The notes beneath the pieces were generated by a model. It saw nothing but the letters and a program-made list of their open reading frames with translations. It made no database searches and was not told the DNA's origin. Below, piece by piece: positions 8,719 through 17,475 of a stretch of 49,049 nucleotides of DNA. Source of the stretch: Alphaproteobacteria bacterium (lineage in GTDB: Bacteria; Pseudomonadota; Alphaproteobacteria; Rs-D84); the NCBI GenBank assembly GCA_017436325.1, contig JAFSDI010000031.1:1-49049 (forward strand), read 5' to 3'. Both the position numbers and the translations under genes were made by a program. Position 1 is the stretch's first letter, and each line of letters begins with the position of its first letter.

Positions 8719-8880
8719 GTTGGAGGTTGGAAACTATTATTCTAGGGAAATAGTGCATTTTATTCTGTATATTCAAATGCCCTCCAACAAAATATTGGAG
8801 CATTTTATGTTGTGCCGGTATTTTACCGGCACCCTAGAATATGGGTTTCCACACCCAACAACACAAACTGTTGTCAAAGA
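8693..8880 (-). ncRNA. Structured leader RNA A (member 1 of three)
   Basis: Minus-strand leader of the 312/1025-residue operon. In transcript order: P1 hairpin (8869-8874 with 8858-8863), P2 GGGT-GTGGAA-ACCC (8843-8856), pseudoknot strand ATTCTAGGG (8832-8840), P3 hairpin of nine pairs (8812-8832), P4 CTCCAA/TTGGAG (8782-8800), P5 GCATTT/AAATGC (8755-8780) with loop GAATATAC, and P6 CTATT/AATAG (8734-8753). The P6 loop CCCTAGAAT (8739-8747) pairs perfectly with the pseudoknot strand. A second copy of the P4 5' arm, CCTCCAACC (8718-8726), can compete for the P4 3' arm and lies next to the terminator. An upstream TAAAAT box near 8885 may be the promoter. No coding frame fits the region. Confidence 0.75.
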
Positions 8881-8918
8881 TAATTTTACCATACTTTTAA
8901 AATAAAGAAAAGTTTTTA

Positions 8919-10874
8919 TTGCGCATATACGGATTTAGTGCCTATAATTTTTCTGTGAAACAGTGGTTAGATAATCAATTTCAAAACTTATTTTTGTATG
9001 TGCCTTTCTTGTTGGCTGGGGGTGCTGCAATTTATTTTACAGCATACAGTGAACCAAACTATGTATATTGTGCTATAATCGCTGTTATCTGCCTGTGCAC
9101 ATTGCGCATAAAGAATGTCCCAATGATAATTCGGGCCGCAGTATTGGTATTATTTGGGTTCTGTTATGCATGTTGTTTTACAAAACTTGTTAATACACCA
9201 ATTGTTGCACGTGATATTCACAATATTAGTTTAAATGGCGATGTTTTATCTGTTGACTATACAGATGATAAAGCCAGAATTATTTTATCTGTTAATGCAG
9301 ACGATATTGGCGCAGGTGATGGCCGTGCAAATTTAAGACTGACAGTAAAAAATTTTGATAAACTGCCACAAATAGGCGACACAATCAATGTGCGTGGCGG
9401 AATATTTAAAACTAATAGCGCATACGCACCAGAAACATTTGATTTTGCACAATGGGCTTACTTTAAAAATATCAGTGCAATGGGTTATATAAACGAAATC
9501 AATATATTAAAACACAATAATAAAAGTAATATAAAATCTTGGCGTGACAAAATACATAAAAAAGCAAACTCTTTTCTGGCCGACAGTCTGGTTCTGGGAT
9601 ATAAGTCCGCGGTTCCAAAAGATGACAATAAAATATGGACGGCATCAGGCATTGGACACGTATGGTCAATCAGTGGATTTCATATGACACTGGTCGGCGG
9701 TTGGCTGTTCTTGATTATGTATTTTATTTTTCGGTCTATCCCAAAAATTACAAACAGAATCCCAGCCAGAATTCCTGCAACAATTTGTGCCTGGATTGGA
9801 CTGATGTTCTATCTGTTCTTGTCCGGTGTTGATACTGCAACATTGCGTGCCTTTCTGATGACAACACTGGTGTTTGGTGCATTTATATTTGGCAGGAATG
9901 CTATTTCAATGCGAAATGTCGCAATTTCTTTCTGTGTTATTTTCTTTATAAATCCATACTGTGTTATGCAGGCAGGATTTCAACTGTCTTTTTCCGCTGT
10001 GTTCGGATTGGTGTGGCTATACCAAAATGTAAACCCCAAGATGCCACAAAATAAACTACTTAAAATTATTTATGCATGCATACTGACATCATTGGTCGCA
10101 ACAATATTTACAGCGCCTTTTGTTGCGGCGCATTTTGGCGCAATACCAATATATGGCTTAATTGGTAATCTGATTTTACTGCCCGTATTTTCTGTTATGA
10201 TTATGCCACTTGTCTTTATTGGTGTTATTGGTGCTATCTTTGGTTTTACCGCACCGTTATGCTGGGCACACAATATTTATAATTGGCTGATTGAGATAGC
10301 AAAATGGATTTCCACCCTGCCCTGTGCAAATTTGACCGTGCCACATATTTCAAATCTTGCGCTGTTATTGTTTGTGATGGCTTTTATGTCGTTAATGTTT
10401 ATTAAACCTATAAAAATTAAAGTAAATTATATTCTGTTTTCTTTATTCATTATATTGGCAATAATTATCGTTTATAAAACGCCTGAACCAATATTCTATG
10501 CAACGTATGACAATGAATTAGTCGCGTTTCGTAATGATAATGGATTTTTAGAATTTAATAAATCACGTGCCGCAAATCATAAATTTGCTTTTGACACCTG
10601 GAAAGGAATTAATGGTGAAGAAAAAGAAACACCAAACAAACGATACCCGCACAATAATGGGGTATATAAATATGGCAATATTGTTTATATACAAAAATTT
10701 GTTCCACTGATGAAAAATATAGAAAAACTTTGTGACGATGATAGCATCAAATATATTGTGTCTTATTTCAGAATTAATGCCCCAAAGTGTCAACATAAAA
10801 TCCTGAGTGGTGGTTTCTTGATATACCCAAACAATAAGGTTAAATATCTGCAATCTGAAAGACCATGGAATTAA
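8919..10874 (+). CDS. comEC: ComEC/Rec2-type DNA uptake channel
   Basis: A 651-residue polytopic inner-membrane protein of the ComEC family, which carries transforming single-stranded DNA across the inner membrane. The N-terminal hydrophobic pair is followed by a soluble OB-like region (about 85-190). The competence domain begins near residue 235; its signature HVWSISGFHMTLVGGWLF is at about 247-264, with many membrane helices to about 520. The C-terminal 125 residues are soluble but too short and lack the metal motif of the beta-lactamase-like domain found in many ComEC proteins. TTG at 8919 is used because no ATG lies near the N-terminus and AAAGAAAAG precedes it. It stands alone and divergent from leader A. 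Confidence 0.9.
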   Translation: MRIYGFSAYNFSVKQWLDNQFQNLFLYVPFLLAGGAAIYFTAYSEPNYVYCAIIAVICLCTLRIKNVPMIIRAAVLVLFGFCYACCFTKLVNTPIVARDIHNISLNGDVLSVDYTDDKARIILSVNADDIGAGDGRANLRLTVKNFDKLPQIGDTINVRGGIFKTNSAYAPETFDFAQWAYFKNISAMGYINEINILKHNNKSNIKSWRDKIHKKANSFLADSLVLGYKSAVPKDDNKIWTASGIGHVWSISGFHMTLVGGWLFLIMYFIFRSIPKITNRIPARIPATICAWIGLMFYLFLSGVDTATLRAFLMTTLVFGAFIFGRNAISMRNVAISFCVIFFINPYCVMQAGFQLSFSAVFGLVWLYQNVNPKMPQNKLLKIIYACILTSLVATIFTAPFVAAHFGAIPIYGLIGNLILLPVFSVMIMPLVFIGVIGAIFGFTAPLCWAHNIYNWLIEIAKWISTLPCANLTVPHISNLALLLFVMAFMSLMFIKPIKIKVNYILFSLFIILAIIIVYKTPEPIFYATYDNELVAFRNDNGFLEFNKSRAANHKFAFDTWKGINGEEKETPNKRYPHNNGVYKYGNIVYIQKFVPLMKNIEKLCDDDSIKYIVSYFRINAPKCQHKILSGGFLIYPNNKVKYLQSERPWN

Positions 10875-10877
10875 CCA

Positions 10878-11612
10878 TTAATAATCCGCACGAATAAAAT
10901 ACAACCCTGATGCAGGCGCAGTTGGACCAGCAGCCGCACGATTACGTGCAGCAAAAATTTTATCAATGTCATATGGCTTGCCCAGACCGATTTCAATTAA
11001 TGTTCCAACAATGTTGCGCACCATATGATGCAAAAACGAACGCGCAGAAAATTCAAATACTATTAAATCATTATGCTGAGAAATACTTATTCTATCAAGC
11101 GTCTTTATTGGCGACTTTGCCTGACATTCCGATGCACGAAAACTGGTAAAATCGTGATTTCCAATTAATTTTTCCGCCGCACTGCGCATCGCGTCAATAT
11201 CAAGTTTACGCGGCACCCAATATACACGATTTTTTTGCAAGACTGGTGCAGAACCACGATTCAAAACAATATACTTATAATGACGGGCAATGCAATCAAA
11301 GCGCGCGTTGAACTCATTAGACACAACTTCACAGGATAAAACAGATACAGGCTGTGCCGTTAAATAAAAATTTAATGCGCGCATAACTGTTTCAGGACTA
11401 TGTGCGCCATCAATATCAAAGTGCGCCGTCATGGCAACCGCGTGAACCCCAGAATCCGTACGACCCGCACCAACAACATTTGGGCGCATACCACAGAATT
11501 TTTCAATTGCGTCTTTTAGTAAAGACTGCACAGATGGGCCTTGATGATTTTCCTGCCAGCCAATTAAATCTGTACCATCGTATTCCAAAACAACCTTGTA
11601 TCGTGTCATCAA
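10878..11612 (-). CDS. truA: tRNA pseudouridine(38-40) synthase TruA
   Basis: A 244-residue enzyme that isomerises uridines 38-40 in tRNA anticodon stems. The catalytic Asp53 is in the motif GAGRTDSGVHA; the family blocks YDGTDLIGWQ near the N-terminus and FLHHMVRNIVG near residue 195 are present. Length is normal. It is the last gene of the def-fmt-(two miniproteins)-truA operon. Only nine bases separate it from the 75-residue gene upstream, which suggests coupling. Confidence 0.96.
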   Translation of the reverse strand: MMTRYKVVLEYDGTDLIGWQENHQGPSVQSLLKDAIEKFCGMRPNVVGAGRTDSGVHAVAMTAHFDIDGAHSPETVMRALNFYLTAQPVSVLSCEVVSNEFNARFDCIARHYKYIVLNRGSAPVLQKNRVYWVPRKLDIDAMRSAAEKLIGNHDFTSFRASECQAKSPIKTLDRISISQHNDLIVFEFSARSFLHHMVRNIVGTLIEIGLGKPYDIDKIFAARNRAAAGPTAPASGLYFIRADY

Positions 11613-11840
11613 TTATCTGCTTCGTTGTGATATTAAATAACGCGAAAAACGCATACAGCCATGACATTTTTTCGATTGCATTTCATGTCTTTCAGCGGAT
11701 AATTTCATCGCCCTTTTGTCAGCACATTCATAAATATTGCACTGATTAACCGCCTTGTCACAGAATACACACGAACAATCCGCGTTATATTCGTTTATAA
11801 CAATGTTACATTTACTGTTTTTACAAAATCTAATCGACAT
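11613..11840 (-). CDS. Nine-cysteine miniprotein
   Basis: A 75-residue protein with nine cysteines at 6, 11, 22, 24, 27, 34, 39, 59 and 62, including CSCVFC and CHGC. The arrangement suggests two metal (zinc) sites or a small knuckle domain. It has no signal peptide, so it is probably cytoplasmic. AGGGGTG precedes the ATG at a good distance. It is embedded in the def-fmt-truA operon between another Cys-rich miniprotein and truA, so an RNA- or ribosome-related role is possible but is only guilt by association. I do not recognise the family. Confidence 0.7.
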   Translation of the reverse strand: MSIRFCKNSKCNIVINEYNADCSCVFCDKAVNQCNIYECADKRAMKLSAERHEMQSKKCHGCMRFSRYLISQRSR

Positions 11841-11855
11841 TTAGCACCCCTTTTT

Positions 11856-12023
11856 TTATCTGGTGTTTTGTACTTGCTTTGCTGTGAAATTTTTACAAAA
11901 GTCATTGGGACTTGTGCGCTTGGGACCAAATATGAATACATTCAATTCGTCACCGTAATAACACAATGATTGCTGATTCTTGTGCAAATAGTAATATTTA
12001 CAATATTTACATTTATGTTCCAT
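11856..12023 (-). CDS. Four-cysteine miniprotein
   Basis: A 55-residue gene. Its ATG at 12023 follows the fmt stop by three bases. The product begins MEHKCKYCKYYYLHKN and has cysteines at 5, 8, 21 and 43 (CxxC plus two single Cys), compatible with one zinc site. It ends in AKQVQNTR and TAA at 11856. The gene fills the fmt to 11840 gap almost exactly, with 15 bases before the next ATG, which supports it being real. The protein is similar in style to, though not clearly homologous with, the next miniprotein. Confidence 0.65.
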   Translation of the reverse strand: MEHKCKYCKYYYLHKNQQSLCYYGDELNVFIFGPKRTSPNDFCKNFTAKQVQNTR

Positions 12024-12026
12024 CTT

Positions 12027-12836
12027 TTATTCCCCATACTTTATTTCTGCACCATGCAAACCATTTACAAAACTTTTCCAATCCATTGGTTTTTTGCCCG
12101 ATGGTTGCAATTTTAAAATTTCTAATTCACAATTATTGTTGATTCGGGTTTCAAGAATCTTGACATCTGTGCCATTTATCTTTGTACGACCCGCCCCCAG
12201 CGCACGTATCTGATTATGTATTTCAATTGGTGTGCGCGACCAATCAATATTCATATCAGCGCCAGTCCATTTATGGGTGAATGTCGGTATACCAATTTGC
12301 GGTACACCAGTATAATTGTCAGGCGATGACAAATATTCAATCAACATTTCTGAACCTATTTTTGAAATACAATGTTCAAGACTTTCGTTCGTATCATTAA
12401 TATCTATATCAAATTCGCGACACATCAAAATATCTCCTGAATCAAGTTCCGGAACAACCCGCATTAAGCATACAGCTGATTTTTTGTCACCATTATATAG
12501 CGCAGTTCTGATTGGTGATGGGCCGCGATATTTTGGCAATAAACTGGGGTGTAAATTTATACACGGCGCAGAATTTAATACACTGTCACGTAATATAACA
12601 CCATAAGAAATAACAATAATCATATCAGGGGTGTAATTGTATTCTGATATTCTGGTATGAACCGGTAAATTATTCTCTGTCGCCCAATTATGTACGGGTG
12701 ACGGTGTCAAAACTTGTTTTCGACCAACAGGCTTTGGCGCACGTGTAAACACGGCCATTATTTCGTGACCTGAATTTTTTATCGCTTCAAAAATTGGAAC
12801 AACAAAAGAATTTGTTCCCATTAATACAAGTTTCAT
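12027..12836 (-). CDS. fmt: Methionyl-tRNA formyltransferase
   Basis: A 269-residue enzyme that formylates the initiator Met-tRNA. The N-terminal formyl-transfer domain has the family motif NLHPSLLPKYRGPSPI (about residues 94-109) with the catalytic His, and the LDSGDIL block (about 131-137). The C-terminal tRNA-binding domain is present but compact; at 269 residues the protein is some 40 shorter than most Fmt proteins, mainly because the interdomain and C-terminal parts are trimmed. It follows def with a two-base gap, the usual gene pair. Confidence 0.94.
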   Translation of the reverse strand: MKLVLMGTNSFVVPIFEAIKNSGHEIMAVFTRAPKPVGRKQVLTPSPVHNWATENNLPVHTRISEYNYTPDMIIVISYGVILRDSVLNSAPCINLHPSLLPKYRGPSPIRTALYNGDKKSAVCLMRVVPELDSGDILMCREFDIDINDTNESLEHCISKIGSEMLIEYLSSPDNYTGVPQIGIPTFTHKWTGADMNIDWSRTPIEIHNQIRALGAGRTKINGTDVKILETRINNNCELEILKLQPSGKKPMDWKSFVNGLHGAEIKYGE

Positions 12837-12838
12837 AT

Positions 12839-13339
12839 TTATTTACGCTTTTTTATTTTTCTGGTGACCATTTCACGACGCACCGGTGACAAATAATCGA
12901 TAAACAATTTACCATCCAAATGATCCGTTTCATGCTGAACAATTCGGGCAGGAACACCAGACATTTGCGCGGTCTTTTTATCACCATTCTGGTCAGTCCA
13001 TTCAACAACAACAGATTGCGGACGTGATACATTCGCAAAAATCGGTAAATTGTCGTTACCAAGTACTGATAAACAACCTTCTTCCATTGTGCATACATCA
13101 TCACTGAACGATAAAATTTTTGGATTTATCATACGATATACTATTTCTGTATCAGGATCCATCATGACCAAAAAACGCGACAATATCCCAACCTGAGGCG
13201 CAGCAAGACCAACACCATTTTGGGCACGCATTAATTCAACCATATCATCCAATGTCGCCAATAAATCATCATCTATGTTCGATACAGGCGCACAAACAGT
13301 ACGTAAAACAACATCACCACAAAGTTTCATTTGCAACAT
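12839..13339 (-). CDS. def: Peptide deformylase
   Basis: A 166-residue metalloenzyme that removes the N-terminal formyl group from new proteins. All three motifs are intact: GVGLAAPQ (42-49), EGCLS with metal ligand Cys89 (87-91) and QHETDH with the catalytic Glu and two His ligands (135-140). The ATG at 13339 has AAAGG nine bases upstream; a second ATG three codons later is possible. It heads the operon with fmt, is divergent from rmuC and shares a 42-base intergenic space with it. Confidence 0.96.
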   Translation of the reverse strand: MLQMKLCGDVVLRTVCAPVSNIDDDLLATLDDMVELMRAQNGVGLAAPQVGILSRFLVMMDPDTEIVYRMINPKILSFSDDVCTMEEGCLSVLGNDNLPIFANVSRPQSVVVEWTDQNGDKKTAQMSGVPARIVQHETDHLDGKLFIDYLSPVRREMVTRKIKKRK

Positions 13340-13381
13340 ATTTAAAACCTTTTTATAATAATAATAGCAAAGGATTAGGAA

Positions 13382-14260
13382 ATGACAACTTATATTTTTG
13401 TATTATTGTTTATAATTATCATTTTATTAGTCGCAATTTTAATGCGAAAACCAACAGTGGATATATCTGCACTGCGTGAAGATAATGCCAGACTGCGCGA
13501 AAGATTGGCAGAAAGACTGGGGGCGCTTAGTCAAAATGCGATTGAATTAAAAAATATTAGCGGCGACATTGCGAACTTTAAAAATATTTTGATGGGAAAT
13601 AAACAAGCACGTGGCACATTTGGCGAAAGACAATTGGAAGATATTGTTATGGACATTATGCCACCAGAAACATACCTTTTCCAACACGTAATGGATTCTG
13701 GTGTACGACCAGACTGTATAATTAGACTGCCATATCCGCCAGGCGATATGATTATAGACAGCAAATTCCCACTGGAAAGTTATAACAGAATGATTGATAA
13801 CCAAAATGATGGTATGGCAAAAAAACAATTTGAATTAGATGTGCGAAAACATATTGATGCAATTGGTGAAAAATATATCATCACTGGACAAACAGCAGAA
13901 TCCGCAATGATGTTTATTGCGTCTGAATCTATATTTGAAACACTGCATCGTGAATTCCCAAACACAATTGAATATGCCGCAAAGCGCAAGGTTTTTATTG
14001 TGTCACCATCAACACTGTGGGCAACATTAAATACTATTCGCGCCGTACTGTCAGATATAAAAATAAAACGTGTCGCAACAAAAATAAAAAAGGAATTGGA
14101 ATATCTGTTAACTGATTTATCAAGACTGGCTGACCGCACAGGAAATGTCGCACGCCATTTTGGTCAGGCACAGACCGATATAGAACAACTGCAAACATCA
14201 ATCGCAAAAATATCGCCACGCGCAGAAAAATTACGCGATATGGATTTTGGCGAAGAATAA
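13382..14260 (+). CDS. rmuC: DNA recombination protein RmuC
   Basis: A 292-residue membrane-anchored protein of the RmuC family, a PD-(D/E)XK-like nuclease fold thought to limit inversions at short inverted repeats. There is one N-terminal membrane helix (about 4-20), a short coiled coil (about 30-60) and then the conserved core with GTFGERQLEDIV, the IIDSKFPLE motif (about 121-129) and VSPSTLWATL. It lacks the long coiled coil of the E. coli protein. AAAGGATTAGGAA lies upstream of the ATG. Confidence 0.92.
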   Translation: MTTYIFVLLFIIIILLVAILMRKPTVDISALREDNARLRERLAERLGALSQNAIELKNISGDIANFKNILMGNKQARGTFGERQLEDIVMDIMPPETYLFQHVMDSGVRPDCIIRLPYPPGDMIIDSKFPLESYNRMIDNQNDGMAKKQFELDVRKHIDAIGEKYIITGQTAESAMMFIASESIFETLHREFPNTIEYAAKRKVFIVSPSTLWATLNTIRAVLSDIKIKRVATKIKKELEYLLTDLSRLADRTGNVARHFGQAQTDIEQLQTSIAKISPRAEKLRDMDFGEE

Positions 14261-14347
14261 GTATTCTTTATTCACAATTTTTATGATATTTTCATAAAAG
14301 TTGAATTTTAATCTGGTTAAACAAGTTTTTTATATGTTATCTATACC

Positions 14348-14376
14348 TTGAAAACTGAAAAGTTATATTTTATACT
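14348..14376 (+). promoter_or_regulatory. Promoter of the lptF operon, leaderless
   Basis: TTGAAA (14348-14353), 17-base spacer, TATACT (14371-14376). The ATG of lptF begins eight bases after the box (seven bases between), exactly where transcription should start. No ribosome site is present. Confidence 0.65.
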
Positions 14377-14383
14377 GCACAAT

Positions 14384-15442
14384 ATGAAGATTTTAAAAAG
14401 ATATTTTTCAAAGCAGTTAATTGCTATATTCATAATGCTGTTTTTAATATTAACTGGTCTGGCCTGGATGATGCAGATTATGTCTATGATGAAGTTTTTA
14501 TTAAAATACGGCATAAATATTAGCGATTTCTTAGGATTAACATCCTTGATGATTCCTTTTATTGCGTCAATTATTGTCCCGTTTGTGTGCTTTATTTCTG
14601 TTATCTTTGTTTATAATAAGATGATTGCAGATAATGAAATCACTGTTATGGCTGCGTCTGGTCTGTCGCCATGGCAAATCGCACGCCCTGCATTACGTCT
14701 GGGTATCGTATTGATGATTTTTAATCTGGTGTTAAACCTGTGGATTGTACCAAAAACACAAGCCCTGTTCTATGATACACAATGGAATCTGCAGTATGGA
14801 ATGGCGCATATGAAATTACAGGAAAGCGCATTTACAGAAATATCCCATGGCTTAGTCGTGTATGTAGATAGTGTGTCTGGTCATGATTTGGGTCAGGTTA
14901 TGTTATCTGATATGCGCGATGAAGAAAACCCAAGTATGATTTTCGCAGAAAAAGGTAAACTGATATCAACCGTTCGTGGCCTGTCATTGGCAATGATGAA
15001 CGGTTCGTTACAGTCGTCAGGCGATGCGATGATAACTGGAACGTTTGAAACATTTGATATGGACTTGAATGTGGTTGATAAAGCAGGAAATAATTCATTT
15101 CGTGTTAGACGAATACCAACGCTTGATTTGCTGAAGGTGGCATTTGATGCAGCAACAGAAAAACAACACAAGATGGTGTTGACAGAACTGGCGAATCGGT
15201 TTATTAGTCCCGTAATGAACTTAGTATTGGCAGCATTGTGTGCAGTTATTTTGTTGCGTTCTTCGTTATTGCGCCGCCGTACTAGTTTTGCACCAATTAT
15301 TGCAGTTGCATCTATGGCATGTGTTATGGCACTGTATATGTCGTCATCTAATATGATTACAAGTCTGACAGATTTATGTATGTTGGGCCTTGGTGTCGGT
15401 CTTGTATTAATTATAATATTAATGGTTTTGGCAAAAAAATGA
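14384..15442 (+). CDS. lptF: LPS export permease LptF/LptG family
   Basis: A 352-residue YjgP/YjgQ-family permease, part of the LptB2FG transporter that extracts lipopolysaccharide from the inner membrane. It starts MKILKRYFSKQL, the usual amphipathic start before membrane helix 1 (about 15-35); helices 2-3 lie at about 52-105, the periplasmic jellyroll at about 120-255 and helices 4-6 at about 270-350. The ATG at 14384 is preferred over an upstream TTG, which is in fact the -35 box. Its stop overlaps the lptD start (ATGA). A single LptF/G-type protein is visible here; the partner must be elsewhere. Confidence 0.9.
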   Translation: MKILKRYFSKQLIAIFIMLFLILTGLAWMMQIMSMMKFLLKYGINISDFLGLTSLMIPFIASIIVPFVCFISVIFVYNKMIADNEITVMAASGLSPWQIARPALRLGIVLMIFNLVLNLWIVPKTQALFYDTQWNLQYGMAHMKLQESAFTEISHGLVVYVDSVSGHDLGQVMLSDMRDEENPSMIFAEKGKLISTVRGLSLAMMNGSLQSSGDAMITGTFETFDMDLNVVDKAGNNSFRVRRIPTLDLLKVAFDAATEKQHKMVLTELANRFISPVMNLVLAALCAVILLRSSLLRRRTSFAPIIAVASMACVMALYMSSSNMITSLTDLCMLGLGVGLVLIIILMVLAKK

Positions 15443-17457
15443 GAATCAAAAACTATCTGACTTTAACAGTTCTATTTTTTGCTTGTGCTGATGCGCACTC
15501 GTTTTCTGTTGACTTAAATCAGCCCAGAACAATTACTGCACCACGTATAGAATATGATGTAAAATCCGAAACCATAAAAACCGTTGGTCAAACAGAAATC
15601 ACAAATTCAGCAGGTCAACGATTAACACTGGTTGATTCATATATCACTCAACAAGGCGAAGAGTTGTCTGGTGATGATATAAAATTATGGTTGGGAAATC
15701 ACGTTTATGTGGAATCAGATAATATTGTTCGCGAAGGCGATATAACAATTGCACGACAGGCAACATTTACTGCATGTGATGATTGCGATTCGTTTGGTAA
15801 CGCATGGCAAATATCAACATATAAAATAATCCACGATATGGATTCACGTATGTTAAAGTTTTTTAGTCCTGTTTTGCGTGCATATGACATACCTGTATTA
15901 TGGTGGCCATACTTTGAAATGCCAGACCCAGGGGTTAAATACAAGACAGGTTTTTTAATGCCTGATTTTGAATCGACGAATAATATGGGAACACAAATAA
16001 ATGTACCGTTCTATATATCACTGTCTGATACACACGATATGACGGTCACACTATCTTATTTAACCCAAGAAAACCCATTATTTCAATTACAGCACCGCCT
16101 TAATGCACCACATTCAGAATACAGGACTCAGGGTTCTTTTACCCATAATCGCATAGGCGAAAATCGTTGGCATATTTTTAATGATGATGTAATTGAACTT
16201 GGTGAATATGCGCGTGCAACTATATTCTTGGAACGCACATCAGATAAGACTTATTTGCAAAAATATGGTTTCTATGAAGATCAGCCGTATTTAGATTCCG
16301 GTGCAAAATTTGAACTGTTTGGACAAAGTAGTTATGTTGTTGCAGATGCACATATATTCCAAGAACTGCGTGATGTCAGTGGTGTTTATACTGCGCCAGA
16401 TGGTAATATATTGCCAAATATACGCGCAATACATCAAACAGCGCCTTTGTTTGGTGAAACTTATGCTACATTTTCTGGTGATGTTTTAGGAATATCTGGT
16501 GATGGAACATCAACACAACGAATTATTGGTGATGCGCGCCTGACAACACCGTGGACTTTGTGGGGTGGGAACCGTCTGACTGCAAGTATTTCTGCACGAT
16601 ATGATTTATATCATTTCGATAATACAGAAATGGTTGATGGTGGGCGTTTTTCTGGTTTTAAAAACCGTTTCTTGCCCAGCGGTTATTTGGAATGGGGACT
16701 GCCAATGTATCGCCCATCAGAAAAATGGACACAAATACTGGAACCACGCGCCAGAATCACAATGATGCGCCATATGGATGAAGAAGAATTGGCTTTAAAT
16801 AACGATTCTGCTGGGACAATATTAACAGATAGCGCTTTGTTTTCAACCAACCGATTATCTGGTTTAGATTTGTGGGAAAATGGAACATATGCAGACTATG
16901 GCTTGCGTTGGGCTGCATTTAGTGACAACGGTGATAATATAGAGCTTTTTTTGGGACAGTCGTATGATTTTACAGAAAGACCATCGATTGATTTAAATAG
17001 CGGATTTCATAATGGTCTGTCAGATTATGTCGGTCGCATAAGTTATAATAATGCAAAATGGCTGAATGTCGCGGCACGATTCCGATTGAATCAAGATACA
17101 CTTGCATTAAACCATATGGAAACCACTGCAAATATCGGTACAGCAAGAAACTTTTTAAATGTCGGGCATATATGGTCCCAAGATTTAAATACAAACCTGA
17201 CAGAAAACAATGATGTTAATGAAGCAATTGTCGGTATGGGACTTCAATTAACTAATCGATGGTCATTGCGTTGGAATGCAATATACAATATGTCCTATGG
17301 TCAGTTCTTGCGTCATACGGGTGGTTTCTTTTATAATCATCCATGTTATTACTTGTCTGTTGAATACAGACATGACAACGCAATCAAAGAGGACTATGTT
17401 GGAAATACCACTTTCCAATTCAGATTCGGAATGGCAATAAATGGGCAACAATATTAA
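15439..17457 (+). CDS. lptD: LPS-assembly protein LptD
   Basis: A 672-residue outer-membrane LPS insertase. A signal peptide (MRIKNYLTLTVLFFACADA) is followed by an OstA/LptA-like periplasmic beta-jellyroll (about 30-170, with the CDDC pair near residue 112) and then a large beta-barrel with the conserved IPVLWWPYFEMPDPGVK region (about 154-170) and LLSPYR-like sections. The start at 15439 overlaps the lptF stop by four bases. The family expects disulfides between N-domain and barrel; candidate Cys are at 112, 115 and near the C-terminus (NHPCYY). Confidence 0.93.
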   Translation: MRIKNYLTLTVLFFACADAHSFSVDLNQPRTITAPRIEYDVKSETIKTVGQTEITNSAGQRLTLVDSYITQQGEELSGDDIKLWLGNHVYVESDNIVREGDITIARQATFTACDDCDSFGNAWQISTYKIIHDMDSRMLKFFSPVLRAYDIPVLWWPYFEMPDPGVKYKTGFLMPDFESTNNMGTQINVPFYISLSDTHDMTVTLSYLTQENPLFQLQHRLNAPHSEYRTQGSFTHNRIGENRWHIFNDDVIELGEYARATIFLERTSDKTYLQKYGFYEDQPYLDSGAKFELFGQSSYVVADAHIFQELRDVSGVYTAPDGNILPNIRAIHQTAPLFGETYATFSGDVLGISGDGTSTQRIIGDARLTTPWTLWGGNRLTASISARYDLYHFDNTEMVDGGRFSGFKNRFLPSGYLEWGLPMYRPSEKWTQILEPRARITMMRHMDEEELALNNDSAGTILTDSALFSTNRLSGLDLWENGTYADYGLRWAAFSDNGDNIELFLGQSYDFTERPSIDLNSGFHNGLSDYVGRISYNNAKWLNVAARFRLNQDTLALNHMETTANIGTARNFLNVGHIWSQDLNTNLTENNDVNEAIVGMGLQLTNRWSLRWNAIYNMSYGQFLRHTGGFFYNHPCYYLSVEYRHDNAIKEDYVGNTTFQFRFGMAINGQQY

Positions 17458-17475
17458 TTAGCAAAGGAAAAAAGT

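Noticed and set aside
8693..8880. Leaders as transposon or integron attachment repeats
   Set aside because: No recombinase gene, target duplication or shared outer boundary is seen; pairing is conserved rather than sequence, and promoter, terminator and ribosome site are in functional order.
14279..14299. TTTTATGA/TCATAAAA hairpin as terminator of rmuC
   Set aside because: The stem is only A/T with one G-C pair and no T-run follows; too weak to call.
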